A stretch of 64,000 bases of DNA from Arbacia lixula (Eukaryota; Echinodermata; Echinoidea; Arbacioida; Arbaciidae): the NCBI GenBank assembly GCA_963669155.1, contig OZ022589.1, positions 11,203,465-11,267,464 of the forward strand, read 5' to 3'. The notes beneath the pieces are model-generated. The model was given only the letters and a program-made list of their open reading frames with translations. It had not been told where the DNA came from and made no database searches. Position 1 is the first letter of the stretch, and each line of letters begins with the position of its first letter. The position numbers and the translations under genes are program-made. Of the stretch, positions 21,801 through 35,400 are shown in pieces.

Positions 21801-24800
21801 GGGGGCACCTTCTTCACCCCTTCTCCACCAGGAGAGGTAGGCGAGGGAGGGACTGGGGCGACACCAACTTCCGCAGCTGGGATGTCGCTCGGCGTCTTCT
21901 TCATGTTGTTATTGCTTTCGTTAGGGGAGCTGTTAGACTGGGGTGGGGGAGTCGAGACTGATGGGGGTGGGGGAGTCGAGACTGATGGGGGTGGAGGAGT
22001 CGAGACTGATGTGGAAAGGGAGGTGGAAATGGGGACCTCTTGAACAGGGGATGACACAGAAGTTTCGGACAAGGTGGGTGAAAGACCATTGGCAATTGGG
22101 GCAGGGCTGTCTGGTTTATCAGGGATCCTTTGACTTACTGAAGCCTCAGCTTGGGCCTCAGTTTGTGCCTTAGTTTGTGCCTCCTGCTTGGAGGAAATGT
22201 TGACAGATACGGTTGCCGTGGAGACATCTTCCTTAGGGGAGGAAGAGGTAGAGGGGAGTGAAGGGTTAGAATCGCTGCGCTGCCTCTCCGCCTCTCGCTT
22301 TGCAGAGAGGACGTAAGAGGACTTGGGATTGTTCTTTTTCTTGAGGATATCGGCAAAGACATTCCTGCGTCCGCTGGGAGCTGCGGGGGCTTCAGGCGGT
22401 GGCTTTACCGGAGTCTCCTCTGGGGTGTGAACGGGCGTGTCCTTTGAGGGAACTGGGGACTCGATCTTCACCCCCGCATCGGCTTCATCCGATCCCGGTG
22501 GACTAACAACAGCAGAGACCGCCACCGGCGTTGACTGCTTTGGCTCCACCATCGGGGTGCTGATGACTTGTGGCGAGACTACCGGTCCACCGTACATGGG
22601 GATGGGTTGCACCCCCATAGAGGGGTAGACCATCTGAGGGGGGGACATCATTACCCCTCCCCCAGGCTGAGGCATCATCACATACCCACCCATTGTCTGT
22701 TGCTGTATTAATAGCTGTTGCTGAAGCATCATTTGCTGCTGCATCTGTTGGATCTGCTGAGCCTGGTACGCCATTGCGGACGTCATTTGCGTCGGCGCCG
22801 TGGTGGTGGTGGGATTGACCAGCAATTGCTGCTGCAACAGCGCCATCTGTTGCTGGAGTTGTTTGTATTGTTCTTGCAACTGTTCCACATTTGGCTGGTC
22901 AGTTTTCTCCTTTGCTTCCACTTCCTTCTCTTTCTTCTCACCGTCCTCTTTCTTTACCTCTTCCTTCTTGCTGTTCGCCTCTCCTTCATCCTTTGATCCT
23001 TCTACCTTACCCGGCGCTGACTCAACGACCACTGCTGCGACCGGCGCTACTACAACATCTACTGCTGGTTTCTCCTCTTCCACAACAACTTTCTCCTTCT
23101 CCAACTCTTCCTCTTTCCCCTCGTTGCCAACGGTTACCGATGGGGAGGTCACAGACTCCCTCGTTACAGCCACGGCCAGTGAACTCAGGGACTTCTCCTC
23201 CAGAAGACTGTCCGACTCCTCCCCGTGAGGGGTGGGGGAGTAGCTCGTCGTCTCATTGCTTTCCTCATCAAAGCTCAGCTTCATCATTTTGGTTAATGCT
23301 GCTCGCTTGTCTTTAAAGTCATTAGCATCTGCAAAGCAAATAGATAAAGCTGAGAGTTAGTGACCTACAGAAGCATTAAATCTGTACTCTAGCACTATGT
23401 CACACTACATAACAAGAGTCAAATGATACATCAACAAATGACACCCAACTACTGAATGTATTCTACATCTGCAATTCTATATCTACATCAACTACTCTTC
23501 ATTTTAATCAACCACCATACCATTGAAATGATCTAGCACTAGCAAAAAAATCAAGCTTTTTGAATTGGTGGATATTTTCCACTGGCTAGCTATATACCGA
23601 CCATAGCAATCAAATTTTCCCACACATAGCTCCGAGCCAAAAGTTCAGGGGATTAAATTCTTCACTTGAAAATGTAAATTGAACAAATTAGTCCCACTTC
23701 AGATTTATGTCTATGACTGTGTATCAAAGCTTTACCATGCTTCATGTATATATTTAATTATCCAACAGTGTAAATGCAAATATGTACAGTTAACTTAATT
23801 CAATTCAAAATAAACACTCTTGAATTTGGTAAGATATCAATGCAAGTATTCACACATCAAACATAAATTTTGATTGTAATATTAGTACATATCTTCTTAC
23901 AAAAGCATGATCATATTGCAGAACTTCAAAAGTAGCAAACATTTCTTGGTAACACAATCCCACTAGCACCCCACCCTCATTACAAACAAAGTAGATAATT
24001 ACATGCATGTAGCAACAAATAACATAGAAGATCTGAATATTGAAAAGCGCGAATAAACACAAAAAAACATGCAGTTGATTTTCAGGATCATATACATGTT
24101 TGGAAAATAGGGGTTAATAGCAGAATTAGATTGTACCAAACATCCCATTAAATATGAAAGCAAGCTTTGATATCATGCACATGATATATGTGGGAACTGA
24201 TACATGAAACCAAAATATGGTATACTGACTTTTCGCTCATTCGGTCATCTGTTTAGGCAGTTTCAGTTATGTTTTGAATAACAATAAAATATTTAATAAA
24301 TTAAGGATGGATTTGAAGTAATGAATACAGTAGAACATACATGAAAGAAGATGAAGTAAATTAATTCCTTTAACAAGACAGTGATCTAAATATAATATGT
24401 CTTTTAATTCAATTTTTATCTCATTGCTTCCTCTTGTAAAACGAACTCCTTTATTTTTCAGATCTGCATTTGAATTAAAAAAATCAATGTTTTATTTAGT
24501 ATGAACAAATTTGTGAGAGAAATAACTTTGATATAAAAAGCATAGCAGTGAGAAATTCTGTGCTACTACTGTGTGGGGCCACATGTGTGTCATAGCAAGA
24601 ACAACTGACAAAAGCAGGTGAAATCTTCTTTTTTTGTGGAGTAAGGGAGAAAACTGTTTGCTTTTTTCTGAAATTGAGCATACACAAGTGACAAAGCAGG
24701 AATCAATCTACTAAAATAAAGAATAAATTTATGATTATTGGCTGACCTTTGGTTTTAGGAAGGACAGGAGATGACACAAGATAAGGTGAAAGACTCTTCT

Positions 24801-27800
24801 CAGAGCTCACGGCTTCGCTCTCAAATCCTGAGGACACTTCTGTGATGACATCTTCTTCCTCAAAGGATTTTTCTCCCTTTTGTGGCTCTCCAGGCAAGAA
24901 ATCGGGTTGAAGACTCTCAGAATTTGGGGGAACAAAGCGCTGGCTGCCAGTGGAGTCTATAGAATCTGTCAGCTGTTCTGAACTGCGGGCGTCAGGTTCT
25001 GAGGGTGGGTCTCCGAAGGTGTCGTCTAGGAAGACGTCATCGTTGCTGTTCACCGTGTCAAAGCTTTCCTCGAGGCGCACGCACTTGTGCATGGCCACTA
25101 GACGACTCCGTAAAGCACTTTCCAGCTCTGCACTCATTGAGTGCTCCTCAGAAGATGAGGCCTTGGTGGAAGATACCTCAATGTCTGTATTCTCTGATTG
25201 GCTTATCGTTTGCTCTTCAGCCTCCCTCAGACTAAACAGTTCCTTTTCATGGACGACATTGTCCAGTCCTGCAGAAGATGCTACAGGTGGTGTATTCTCT
25301 TCTTGAAGTGAGAGGCGGGGAGGGGCAACAATTTCTGCCTCAACTTGAATACGGTTAGGACTTCTTAGACCTGCGTCAGTCTCATCTTTGACTGTATCTG
25401 TGCAGGGTTGGTCCTTCTCAGGCTCAGCCTGTTTCAAGGGCTTCTTTGTTCTCTGTGCGGGAACAGGTGCTTTCTTTGCGATCAGAGAAATAGCCTCCTT
25501 AGAGACTTGAGCTGTGGGTTCCTTGGCCTCTTTCAAACCTTGTTCATCACTTGTGGATTCTCCCACCTTCTTCTTTCTCCTGGCGGGGACGGCAGGTCTG
25601 GACATGACCATCTTTGTAGGATCTTCTTTGGTTGTTGCAAGGGGCTCTTTGGTTCCCTGTTGCTGCTTGGACTTGAGTTCGTCAGCAAACTTAACAGCCT
25701 TGACAGATTTGATGTCGGTGGTTGAGGCACTGCGGCCTTTCCTGAAGGTGGGTGGTAGAGGAGGAGGTCGCATTGGTCTCAACTTCATGACAGGAGCTGT
25801 CCCGGTCTTCTTCACCTGCTGTCGGCTAAAGGCCTCAAGGAAGGCGGACTGCAGAGCGGTCAGGGAGGCTGAATCATCTCCTCCACCATCCTTTGAGGAC
25901 ACAGGGGGAGGACGCCTGGGGGCTTTCCTCTTCATATAGTGCCCCGGAACCTGAACAAGAGAATTCTGCTTGACAAACTTCTTGGATGTTTGCGCATGTC
26001 CGTCCAGCTTCGGCTCTGACAGAGCACTTGAAACACCTGACTGCAGGACTGGGACACCACTCATCTGCTTATCATCGGTATCGCTAACTGTGCGATCTCT
26101 TGGGACATCCACACCCGAACCTGACACCACTTTCCCGACCAGGACACTGCTTTCAGACAAACCTCTCTGCAGTGACTTTGCGCTCCTCCTCGGCTTTGGA
26201 ACAGGCTTTGGGGCGAGCTGGTCACTGGAGGTATTAGCAACTACTGTCTTTGGTGACTGAGGTGGTGTTTGGTTAATGTCCGCACTACCCTGCTGCTCAC
26301 TAGCAAGCCTAGCACTGTTAATGGCTGGTGAGAGAGGGAGTGGTGACTGAGGAGCTGGTAGGAGTTAGTGAAAGTGAGTGAGTGAGGAAGGGGGCGTGGC
26401 AGGCAAAGGGGTTGTGGTGATGGTGTTAGGGAAAAGCCACAGAAGATAGGACAGCATGCCAGAGAAAAAAAAAAGAGAAAGAATACACAAAAACTAAATA
26501 GCAGACCTTAAAAAACTAAAGAGGACAGCAAAGTGAGGAAATATATCACAGAAAGTAACAAGCAGAGATCACAATTTAAACTAAATGTTACAAACTGACC
26601 ACAACCAAGACTAACAAATAAAGAGAAATTTCTGTGTGAATAGGGTGTTAGTAAGATTTTAGAAGGAAATGTCACGTGTGATCATGCATTCAACAACATA
26701 TTACTTCAACTTAAGTACATGTTAAACATAACAGTATGATGAATTAAATTCTAAACTTGTAAAAAAGGTCAATCTAAAATTTAACTTGAATGATAAATAC
26801 ATGCACTACATTTTAACTCATGCACTAAGAATTTTAAGAAAATATATTAATTTCAGCAGGTATGCCACCTTCATTTTTAAAATCTCTTAATTGAATTGGA
26901 ATTTTAATTTTGTTTATTAAAATATTTTATCATGTAATTTACATGATCAGAATTTCAAAATGTAACAAAATCATATCGCATTGATTATTTAATGAAAGGC
27001 ATTTGGTGTGCGTTTTAATAATTTTAAAGACATCATCAGCAAGTATTCCTATAAGGGATTTTTCCACAATTAAGTGGGACATACATGTAAGCCCCTTTTT
27101 CAATATCAAAACTAAGATTAAATTCATATAATTTTAGGGCTTTCATCCTCTCCAAATTAGCAAAAGAGTGTTTGCTTCTCAATTATCAATGTTTATGTTC
27201 CATAGACACTGATGATGTAAATATACAAAAATTCTGTCTCTTATTACACAAGTTTTATTGAACATAGGTCCGTCCTTTTATATTTCAGAATTGACTGGCT
27301 GTTTCTGAACTTATCTGAACTGTATCTCCTGTCATCCATTAATACTTAATTTGTAGATATTAGGTTTGATGCTATGTTAACAACACTTGGAAGCACACGC
27401 TGATATAATTCTTCATGTTAATGTTAACGGTTTAATGACATACAGATTATGTTTCATGCATCGGATATGGTTTCTTGTTAGCTTTCAGTTAATGGAATTT
27501 TAAACTACAAGACTTTCCTGTATTCATAGTTTACAAGGATCCTTGTTCTACACATTTATGGCAAGGAATAATGTGACTCTTTTTTAGAAAATGTTTAGAT
27601 CAATCTATTTATTCGAATTATGACAAGTTATTTGCGATGTGCTTTAGGATTAGCTGGATAATTTTGCACAAAAAAAATGTTAAAAAGGGTGAAAGCAGAA
27701 AAACAAAGATATGATGTTAACTAACAACTTTCAAAACACTGGAAATTTAGCTGACAATGTGTGCATCGATTAAGAATGTAAATTTGGCAAGACTTGCCAA

Positions 27801-30800
27801 AATAAAGGTATTATCATTTTTTGAATAAATTTGTTTCATTGATGTAGGATCAAATTGACAGAGTGTGTATGAATGTTACAGTTACATGTTTTAATGAATT
27901 AAGTAAGATGCATCTCGATCATAGTGAGAGTTTAAGATTGAATTGGAGATATTTCAACATATTATCCTGGAAAGTAAGCCGCCCAAAGAATATGGATACA
28001 AAACTTAAACCATTATCAAAAGGTTATTTCACATGAACATTAGATTTTCAGGGAGTGAGATTACATTGAATATCTGGGATTTTATCCATTACGGATCAAT
28101 GACTCTCTGACTTGAAAGCAGATCACACGCATTAGATGTTAATAGCAGATTTTTTGCTCAGTTGAAAGTATAGTCAAGGCACAAGTTTAACAAAAAAACA
28201 CTCATATTAGCACAATAATTAAGAGAATGACAGCAAGAGTTAGACAGCCAAATGAAAAACCATCCACAAATGGCACAACAATCACAAAATATATAAATAA
28301 ACATCAACTGAAAATCAAAGTATGTTATAGCAGTACGTATTAACACAACACTACAAAACCTTTTTAAATTCAAGTGCATGTCCATAGGGATATATTGGAG
28401 CCGAAAACTTAAATTCTACGTGAATTCTACATAATTCGCTGATCACATAATAGCATCCAGTCTACATCTAATTGTGAGTCAGCTAAATTGTGTCAGCTGG
28501 TCACAGGAGCTTCACTGTTCACTTGCTTACTTTAGCTCAAACTTTGTTCGTTTCTTTAAAAAAAAGTGTACAACTGTAGGCATACAGTTAGGATAGTGTG
28601 CTCCATCCTGTAAATAAATGAAAAACAAGTCAGAAGAAAACAATCTTGGAACCAGGTGACTGTATGCCATATTTTTTATGGAAATATCACAAATTTAGAC
28701 CAAAGAGAATTTTTTTTTTAATCAACAGGGTATATGGTACCTCTTCATGAAGATCAGCGAATTATGTTGAATTCCCTGTGGACCATGACTTCATACAGTT
28801 CCCCTCTTCTTAATCCAAAAAAGGATTTTGCGGCCGTAAACTTACCTTCTATCGTGTCATCTGTCTGTGCCTCTGATTGGTCATTAGGCATCTCTACTTG
28901 TTCCAGCTCTGTGTGTTCTTCCTCCTCATTGGTCGGTGTGACGGAGTCTAGCCGCAGCTTCTCGCCAGACTCAGGGTCCTCCGCAGCAGACATGGGCTGC
29001 GATTGGTCCTCGCTGAACTCTGACACGCTGATCTCTTCCTCCGGGGCGAGCTCGCTCGTCATAGCTAAGAACGGAACGTGAGAGGGCATGGATGATGAAC
29101 AGACATGATTAGGAGTAGGAGGGACTGTGAGAGAGGATTGCATAAAGAATGAATGGCGCAGAAGATGACACAGGGAGACAGTACAGTCTATGCTGTGTAG
29201 GGTGTGGTCTTTTTTTTTTGTTGCTGAACTGATGCAATGATTGCTTACTCTGAAGTCTAAAAAACAGACTTCGTCCTTGCAGGTACATCAGAGTACCGCA
29301 AGGAAACGCACAACCTTGAAAATGAACTTATATCGACTATATGAGATATGAACGATAAAAAGACTTCAACAAGATTTATATAGGGAGATTTTAGTCATCA
29401 AAATGTATCCAACAATAAAAATGATGCATTTGTTTTATTAATTCGAATGGGACATCTGCGTTATGCAAATTCAGCGATAAGGCCATTGAATCTTTACATC
29501 CCGATGGTGCACTTTTACACCCGTAACACACACCAACCTCATGGAGAAGCAGATTGCCTGGTATACAAAGGATTAAAGGGTATGAGATGTCAAAGACACA
29601 TGTTGTTAGAAGAACATAAGAAGGGGTAAATTGTGATTAGTACACACACTGAAATTATGGCTCATAGGGCAATGAGTCAGTTAGGATGATGTATGCGTAT
29701 GGCAGTCGATACCATATGGAAACTATACCCCTGTACACATATTTTCTTTACAATGTGCGATGATGCATGCAAACTGATAGTAAGTGTTTAATCTACAATG
29801 TACAAGAGACCAATGAAAACAGTACAGGTGGGGGGGGGGGGGGGGCTTGGTGTGATTGAGCCCCTGCAATACAAAATAAGAGCCCCCCAAAATCACAAAA
29901 ATGCCCCTGTGAAAAATGGTAGGCCTATGTCCTCATAGGGCATAAAGCGAAATGTAGTTCGAGATGTTCGTTTTATGACATAGTATGAGGTTTTAGAAAT
30001 GGCCTTCGCAATTTGTTTGATTATTTGCCCTGCCACAAAAGGTATATGTACATATGCATGCAACTTGAACGCTGCACACAATGGCTGTCATAATATCAAA
30101 GCATTCACAGATCCCTGTCAAATGTGTCTGTTTGATGAAAGTACTGGTATGTGTTTGAGTGTTCTCCACTATGTGATGTATTGAAGGTCTAGATAGAGGT
30201 ACCAGGAATAAAATACATGTACATCACATATACATGTTGAAAGAGTTTATTGGTTCGGTAACAAGTGCAATTGTCTTTTTATTTGGCGTACTGATACCTA
30301 TACATGTTGTTCAAACTCCCTTGTTCTACATGACTTGATTCGGTCTGATCAATGCTAGTCTTTCTTTTCTTTGATTCTTTAATACTGTTTTTCTAAAGGA
30401 AAGTCATTACCTGACTGAATTCTATGGTACGAAATATTTGAATGATATTCAAAGGTAACGGGTGGCAGTGGTAATGAATACGGAAAATTCTGCCATCACT
30501 GGATCCAGATTTCTTTAAATTTCAACCATTTTATAATTTTGCAAAAGTGTAACGAACTATGACAATATTCCGTATCTGCCTTTACCCCGCGCCCTGCAGT
30601 TGTATATATAGTTCAGTTTGTGTTGAGAGAGTTGTGTTGTACGTAGTATCTACACACAGTACATGATGCTAACTTAGGTGTGGTGTTGATAAGTGAGAAT
30701 TTTCATATGAAATATGATTGCTACTGTTTTCTCTTATCATTTTTGATCAGATGGTGGGACTCTCGCTATATCTCACAATCACTGGTGACGTCTTTGTCAC

Positions 30801-31117
30801 TTTCATTATCTGTATACATGAATATCTATCTCTATATATTGTTTTTCCTTGAGTTCCTACATGACCCATGTAATGTGGCTATTTTGTCTACTTCTACTTC
30901 TACGAGTACAAGTATTACTACTACTACTATTACTACTACTACTACTACTACTATTACTACTACTTCTACTACTACTACTACTACTACTACTACTATTACT
31001 TACTACTTATACTACTTGTACTACTACTACTACTGCTCCTACCAGTCACAGTACTACTATAGTGTACTTTAACTATTACTAGTTTTACTATTACTACTAC
31101 TACTACCACTACTACTA

Positions 31118-31177
<60 letters not shown>

Positions 31178-32381
31178 TTACTACTACACATTACTAATAC
31201 TTTCACTCAGAATATTTTCTGAGAGGTCCGTAATGCACCCAAACATACTGGAGAACACAACAAACGCATGGATGGCAAACATTTACCAATTAAAAATGCT
31301 TTCCATAAAAAACTATTTAAAAGATTCCAAAAAGATAAAATAGATGCATTCCCAGGTAATGTGCATGAATCACTTCAATAGAAAAAAAAACAGTTCATTA
31401 TGTGACCTCCAACACCCTTTTTTAAGACATAAGTTATTAAAAACATCTTCTACAAATTTGTATGCCAGCAATCCTGTTTGATGAAAGGGTAATTTTGTAT
31501 TGATATACGCAAAGAGGGTGCTACATTTCACAGGAAGGTGGAAAAACCCAAGAGCAAAGTGCAAATTCGCAATTTACAATCTAAATAGGACCATAATCAC
31601 GCTAGAGAGGGTGTGTTTGCACGGACTTCAGTCGGCCTCTATCTCCAATGTAAACACAGCCCCAATGTCGACCAGTATTGTCTCAACTGAACTCCACATG
31701 CCAGTCTAATGAAAATGGATGACGTGAATTTGATTTGTATGTCGCTGTGTTTTGATTAGTCTCGGGGAATACCTTAGTCTCCTATCCGTATCAAATTAAA
31801 TTCTTGCTGGTTAAAAATTCTGTTGATACGTCCCCTGAGCTTATAAAATGAAAGTGAATATTCATTCAACAACAGATTTCATGTAAACTCGAGTATCACA
31901 CACAGTGCATACAGAATGTCTCAAGCTCATGTTACACCCAAACTTAACAGAGTTAACAGGTCCATTTTAATTCTACCCCAGATGCGTCACACACACATTG
32001 TTTGACATTAATAGGAGTATGCAAACTACAGCTGCCTCTCAATATTTGCTCACATCGATGTTGGATAGTGATGTAATCAATATTATGTTTTGGGAGACTC
32101 TTGCTGTTTATGTTGTATTGTTGTTTTCTATCTTTCCTCGTTCTATCTATCTCTCTTCCCTTTTCTTTACCTTGTCTCCATTTCTCTTTCCTTCTCTCTA
32201 TCATCTCCCTTTCCCACTTCCGAACTATCCCTCCCTATCCCTACATTTCCCTCTCCTTCTTTCTCACTCTCTCTTACTGCCTCCCTCTCTTCAATTGTAA
32301 GTAGACGCTCCTTTCACCTTCTCATCTATCTTTCTCTTTCTTGCAGTCTCACATGGTTCCTTTTCTCTGTCTGTCTGTCTG

Positions 32382-32443
<62 letters not shown>

Positions 32444-35400
32444 TCTCTCTCTCCCTCTATGAATCTCTCTAAAAAGATATATCTTCCGCTCAGTAACCAA
32501 CCTACAGTAAAAATCCAATATATTTTTATGGCGATATCACTACTTCTACAGCTACGATTCACTGCAGCATGCAACACATCAAATGAAAAACCTTGTTGTA
32601 CAACAACAAACCTTCAGGTCATGTTTAAAATTGTGAGAAGCACTGCAAACCAGACTTCAAAGCAACAATGAACTTAATCGGAACACTCAAAAGAAAATGT
32701 ATAGTTGTAAAAGACCTAAAGAATGAGAAGGGGTCAAGGAGACTACAAAATGAGCAGGAAAAATATTTGTTTAAGCCACAAATCAACTTTTTTTAGTGGC
32801 ATCTGTCAAGAGTTTTACATCAGCTCTTTTGCATCAAAGTAGATGTCTAAACATAACAGGCATTGAAAAGAGCACTCTCTCAGATGAAAAATTAAAATGT
32901 CTTAATAGCTAGCCACTAAGATTAACAAGTGTAGGCAGTTGTTCAGGCATCCAAACTAATGATTCAGTGGCAAGTCTTCCTTTTTTCCAGATGTTTGATG
33001 CTGAAGTGTAAGATGTACCCTTAAAAGCCTATCGGATGAGATTTTGGAAGCGAGCCCGGATTTGCTGCTGGCCACGAGCTTACTAACCTATCGGGCTAAT
33101 TTAAATTAAAAATAAAATCTGTAGCTGCTCACAATCTGTATATGAAATACATAATTTTTCTGAATATTTCAATTACTTTATTTACTATTTCAACTACCAA
33201 GGGATCTACCAATGAGCTTTGAGTATTGTACCTTATGCTGTCCATGCAATCGATGGTTTGTTGCAGTAAAACACCAGCTACTTGTTCCTCCTGAATGTAA
33301 CATTGCCTTGTATTGTTGTTTATTTCTGCTTACATGCATGTCCACTATTGATTGATTGATGAAGTTCCATTGCATTGAAAGGAACAGCACAAAACCACAG
33401 AACAAAACAAGATTATTTGGAGTTTGCTATGATTCATGCTTCACCCACAGCACACAAATCCAGGTGAATTAACAACCATTCCCTGCTCATTTATATGGAT
33501 ATTAACATTAAACAAGAAAAAAGAAGGCAGGGAGGTTAACATGAATTTGTGGGAGTGTTTGAATCGAAACGCATCACTACATTCTATCTATGGTGGCTTC
33601 AAATGAACACAGACTATGAGACTCACTGCATTCCATATATGGTTGTCTCAAATGAACACAAACTAAGGACTCACTGCATTCCATCTTGGTTGGCCTCAAA
33701 TGAACACAAAATCAAGGACGCACTGCAGTGTGTCTACGGTGGCTTTAAATGCACACATACTAACTTACATTCCCTGCCCACGGCAAGAGCTTCTTCAAAA
33801 GCTTCTTCCATGCTGTGGATGAGGCTAGAGGTAGCTGAGGCTGCAAGGCCACTAGCGGGCTCGTGGTCTGTGGGGAGGTAGCGGCAACGTGTTGCAGGGG
33901 GTGTTGTAGGAGTTGTAGATGGGGGTGGTGGTAAAAGTGGTAAAGGTGGTGGTAATGGTAGTGGTGGTGGTGGTAGTGGTAATGGTGGTAGTGGTGGTGG
34001 TGGTAGTGGTGGTGGTGGTGGTAGTGGTGGTGGTGGTAGGGGTGGTAGGGGTGGTGGTGGTGGTAGTGGTAGTATTGGTGGTGGTGGCGGTTGTGGTGAT
34101 GATAGTAGTGGTGATGGTGGTGATGGTGGTGATGATGGTGATGATTGTTATGGTGATGGTTGAGTGGTCCATTGATTGAAAGGAGAGGTGGGGTTGTTGC
34201 AGATGGTGCAGGAAGTAGCAGTAGAAAAGGTGAACAAGTTGGTTTAAGTTTGGGAGGTGATGGAAAGGATTGTGTAATGAATCAACAAAAGTGAGGAGTG
34301 ATACATGTAAGTTAGGAAGGCATCATACAAGAGAACAAATCGATGTAAAAATGGCAGTAATTTGTGGTATTTGCATGGGTGTTTGGTTGATTCAGGATAG
34401 GAATAGTGTTTGCGATGGTCCGCATTGATATTGAGAGGCACATGCAAATCAGCATCACGCAGGTATGGGCAGTAAGGTACAGATACCAACAATTAAATAT
34501 ATAGGTACAAATCAAGAAATTTGCAACATGAATGTCAAGTTGAAATTCAGGATTATGATGGTGAGGATGATGATAACAGTCAAAACAAATAAAGTCACAA
34601 CATCAAAATGACAATAATCAACAACAACAGCATAAGGGGTTGCATGACAAGTCAACACAAATGTTGGTTAACACAATCACAAGTATAGAGATTGTGTAAG
34701 TTTTGACAAAACATGAAAGAGATAAAGAACAGTGATTGAGAATTTTGTGAGATTGGTGAAGTGATGGTGTAACAAGGAAAACAAATTACAATGTTATGAA
34801 CAGGGAGATTGAAAAAATGTGAAGTGTAAAGTATGTGACGGGTGTTGATCAAGAAAAGAAATATGATCAGGTCATGGTTGTAGGGGGAAAAAGGAAAAAT
34901 AAAATCCATGTTTAAGCACTATAGGGGTTAATGGATTAACACATTTTTATACCAACTGGATGTTACACACATGCTAATATTGTACATGCTCTTGGCTCTT
35001 GCATGACATGTGTTACATAATACAGGTAAATATTGTATACTGCTGAAAAGGGGTATACAGTCAGTACCAGGGTATTGACAAATGGATTTATTTTAGAGTC
35101 AAGTGAATTAGAATCATCTGCAATGTATGAATCACTGTGTAGCAGACAAAATTAATTTTGATTATAACCTTATTTGCCTTGTGAATTATTAAAATACAAA
35201 GAAGCCCAAGAATGGAAATCAACTTCCCATATATACCAGGTTCATCTGTACAGCCATAAACTTATAAAATAACTACATTAACCCACTCAGTCCCATGGGC
35301 ATGGAAACGAGTTGTTATTAGTATGGGGTTGTCAATGCTTGGTACTGAGAGGGCTATCCCGCTCAGTCCCATAGCCCCAAAACTGAGTCACTATTACCAT

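Larger units (their letters stand above)
29065..33768 (-). other. cobl intron with microsatellites
   Basis: Holds a G-run at about 29829-29845, an ACT/TAC trinucleotide array (30886-31196), a CT-rich tract (32130-32465) and the 49-bp minisatellite next to the small exon. No further exon recognised. Confidence 0.6.

Noticed and set aside
21674-23316. Plus-strand frames across 21.7-23.3 kb and 24.9-26.3 kb
   Set aside because: These are antisense shadows of the long cobl exons, whose sense frame has matching splice sites and phase.
33852-34179. Poly-Thr and poly-Val frames
   Set aside because: Direct translation of the GGT/ACC microsatellite. Only the 99-bp exon next to it has splice signals.
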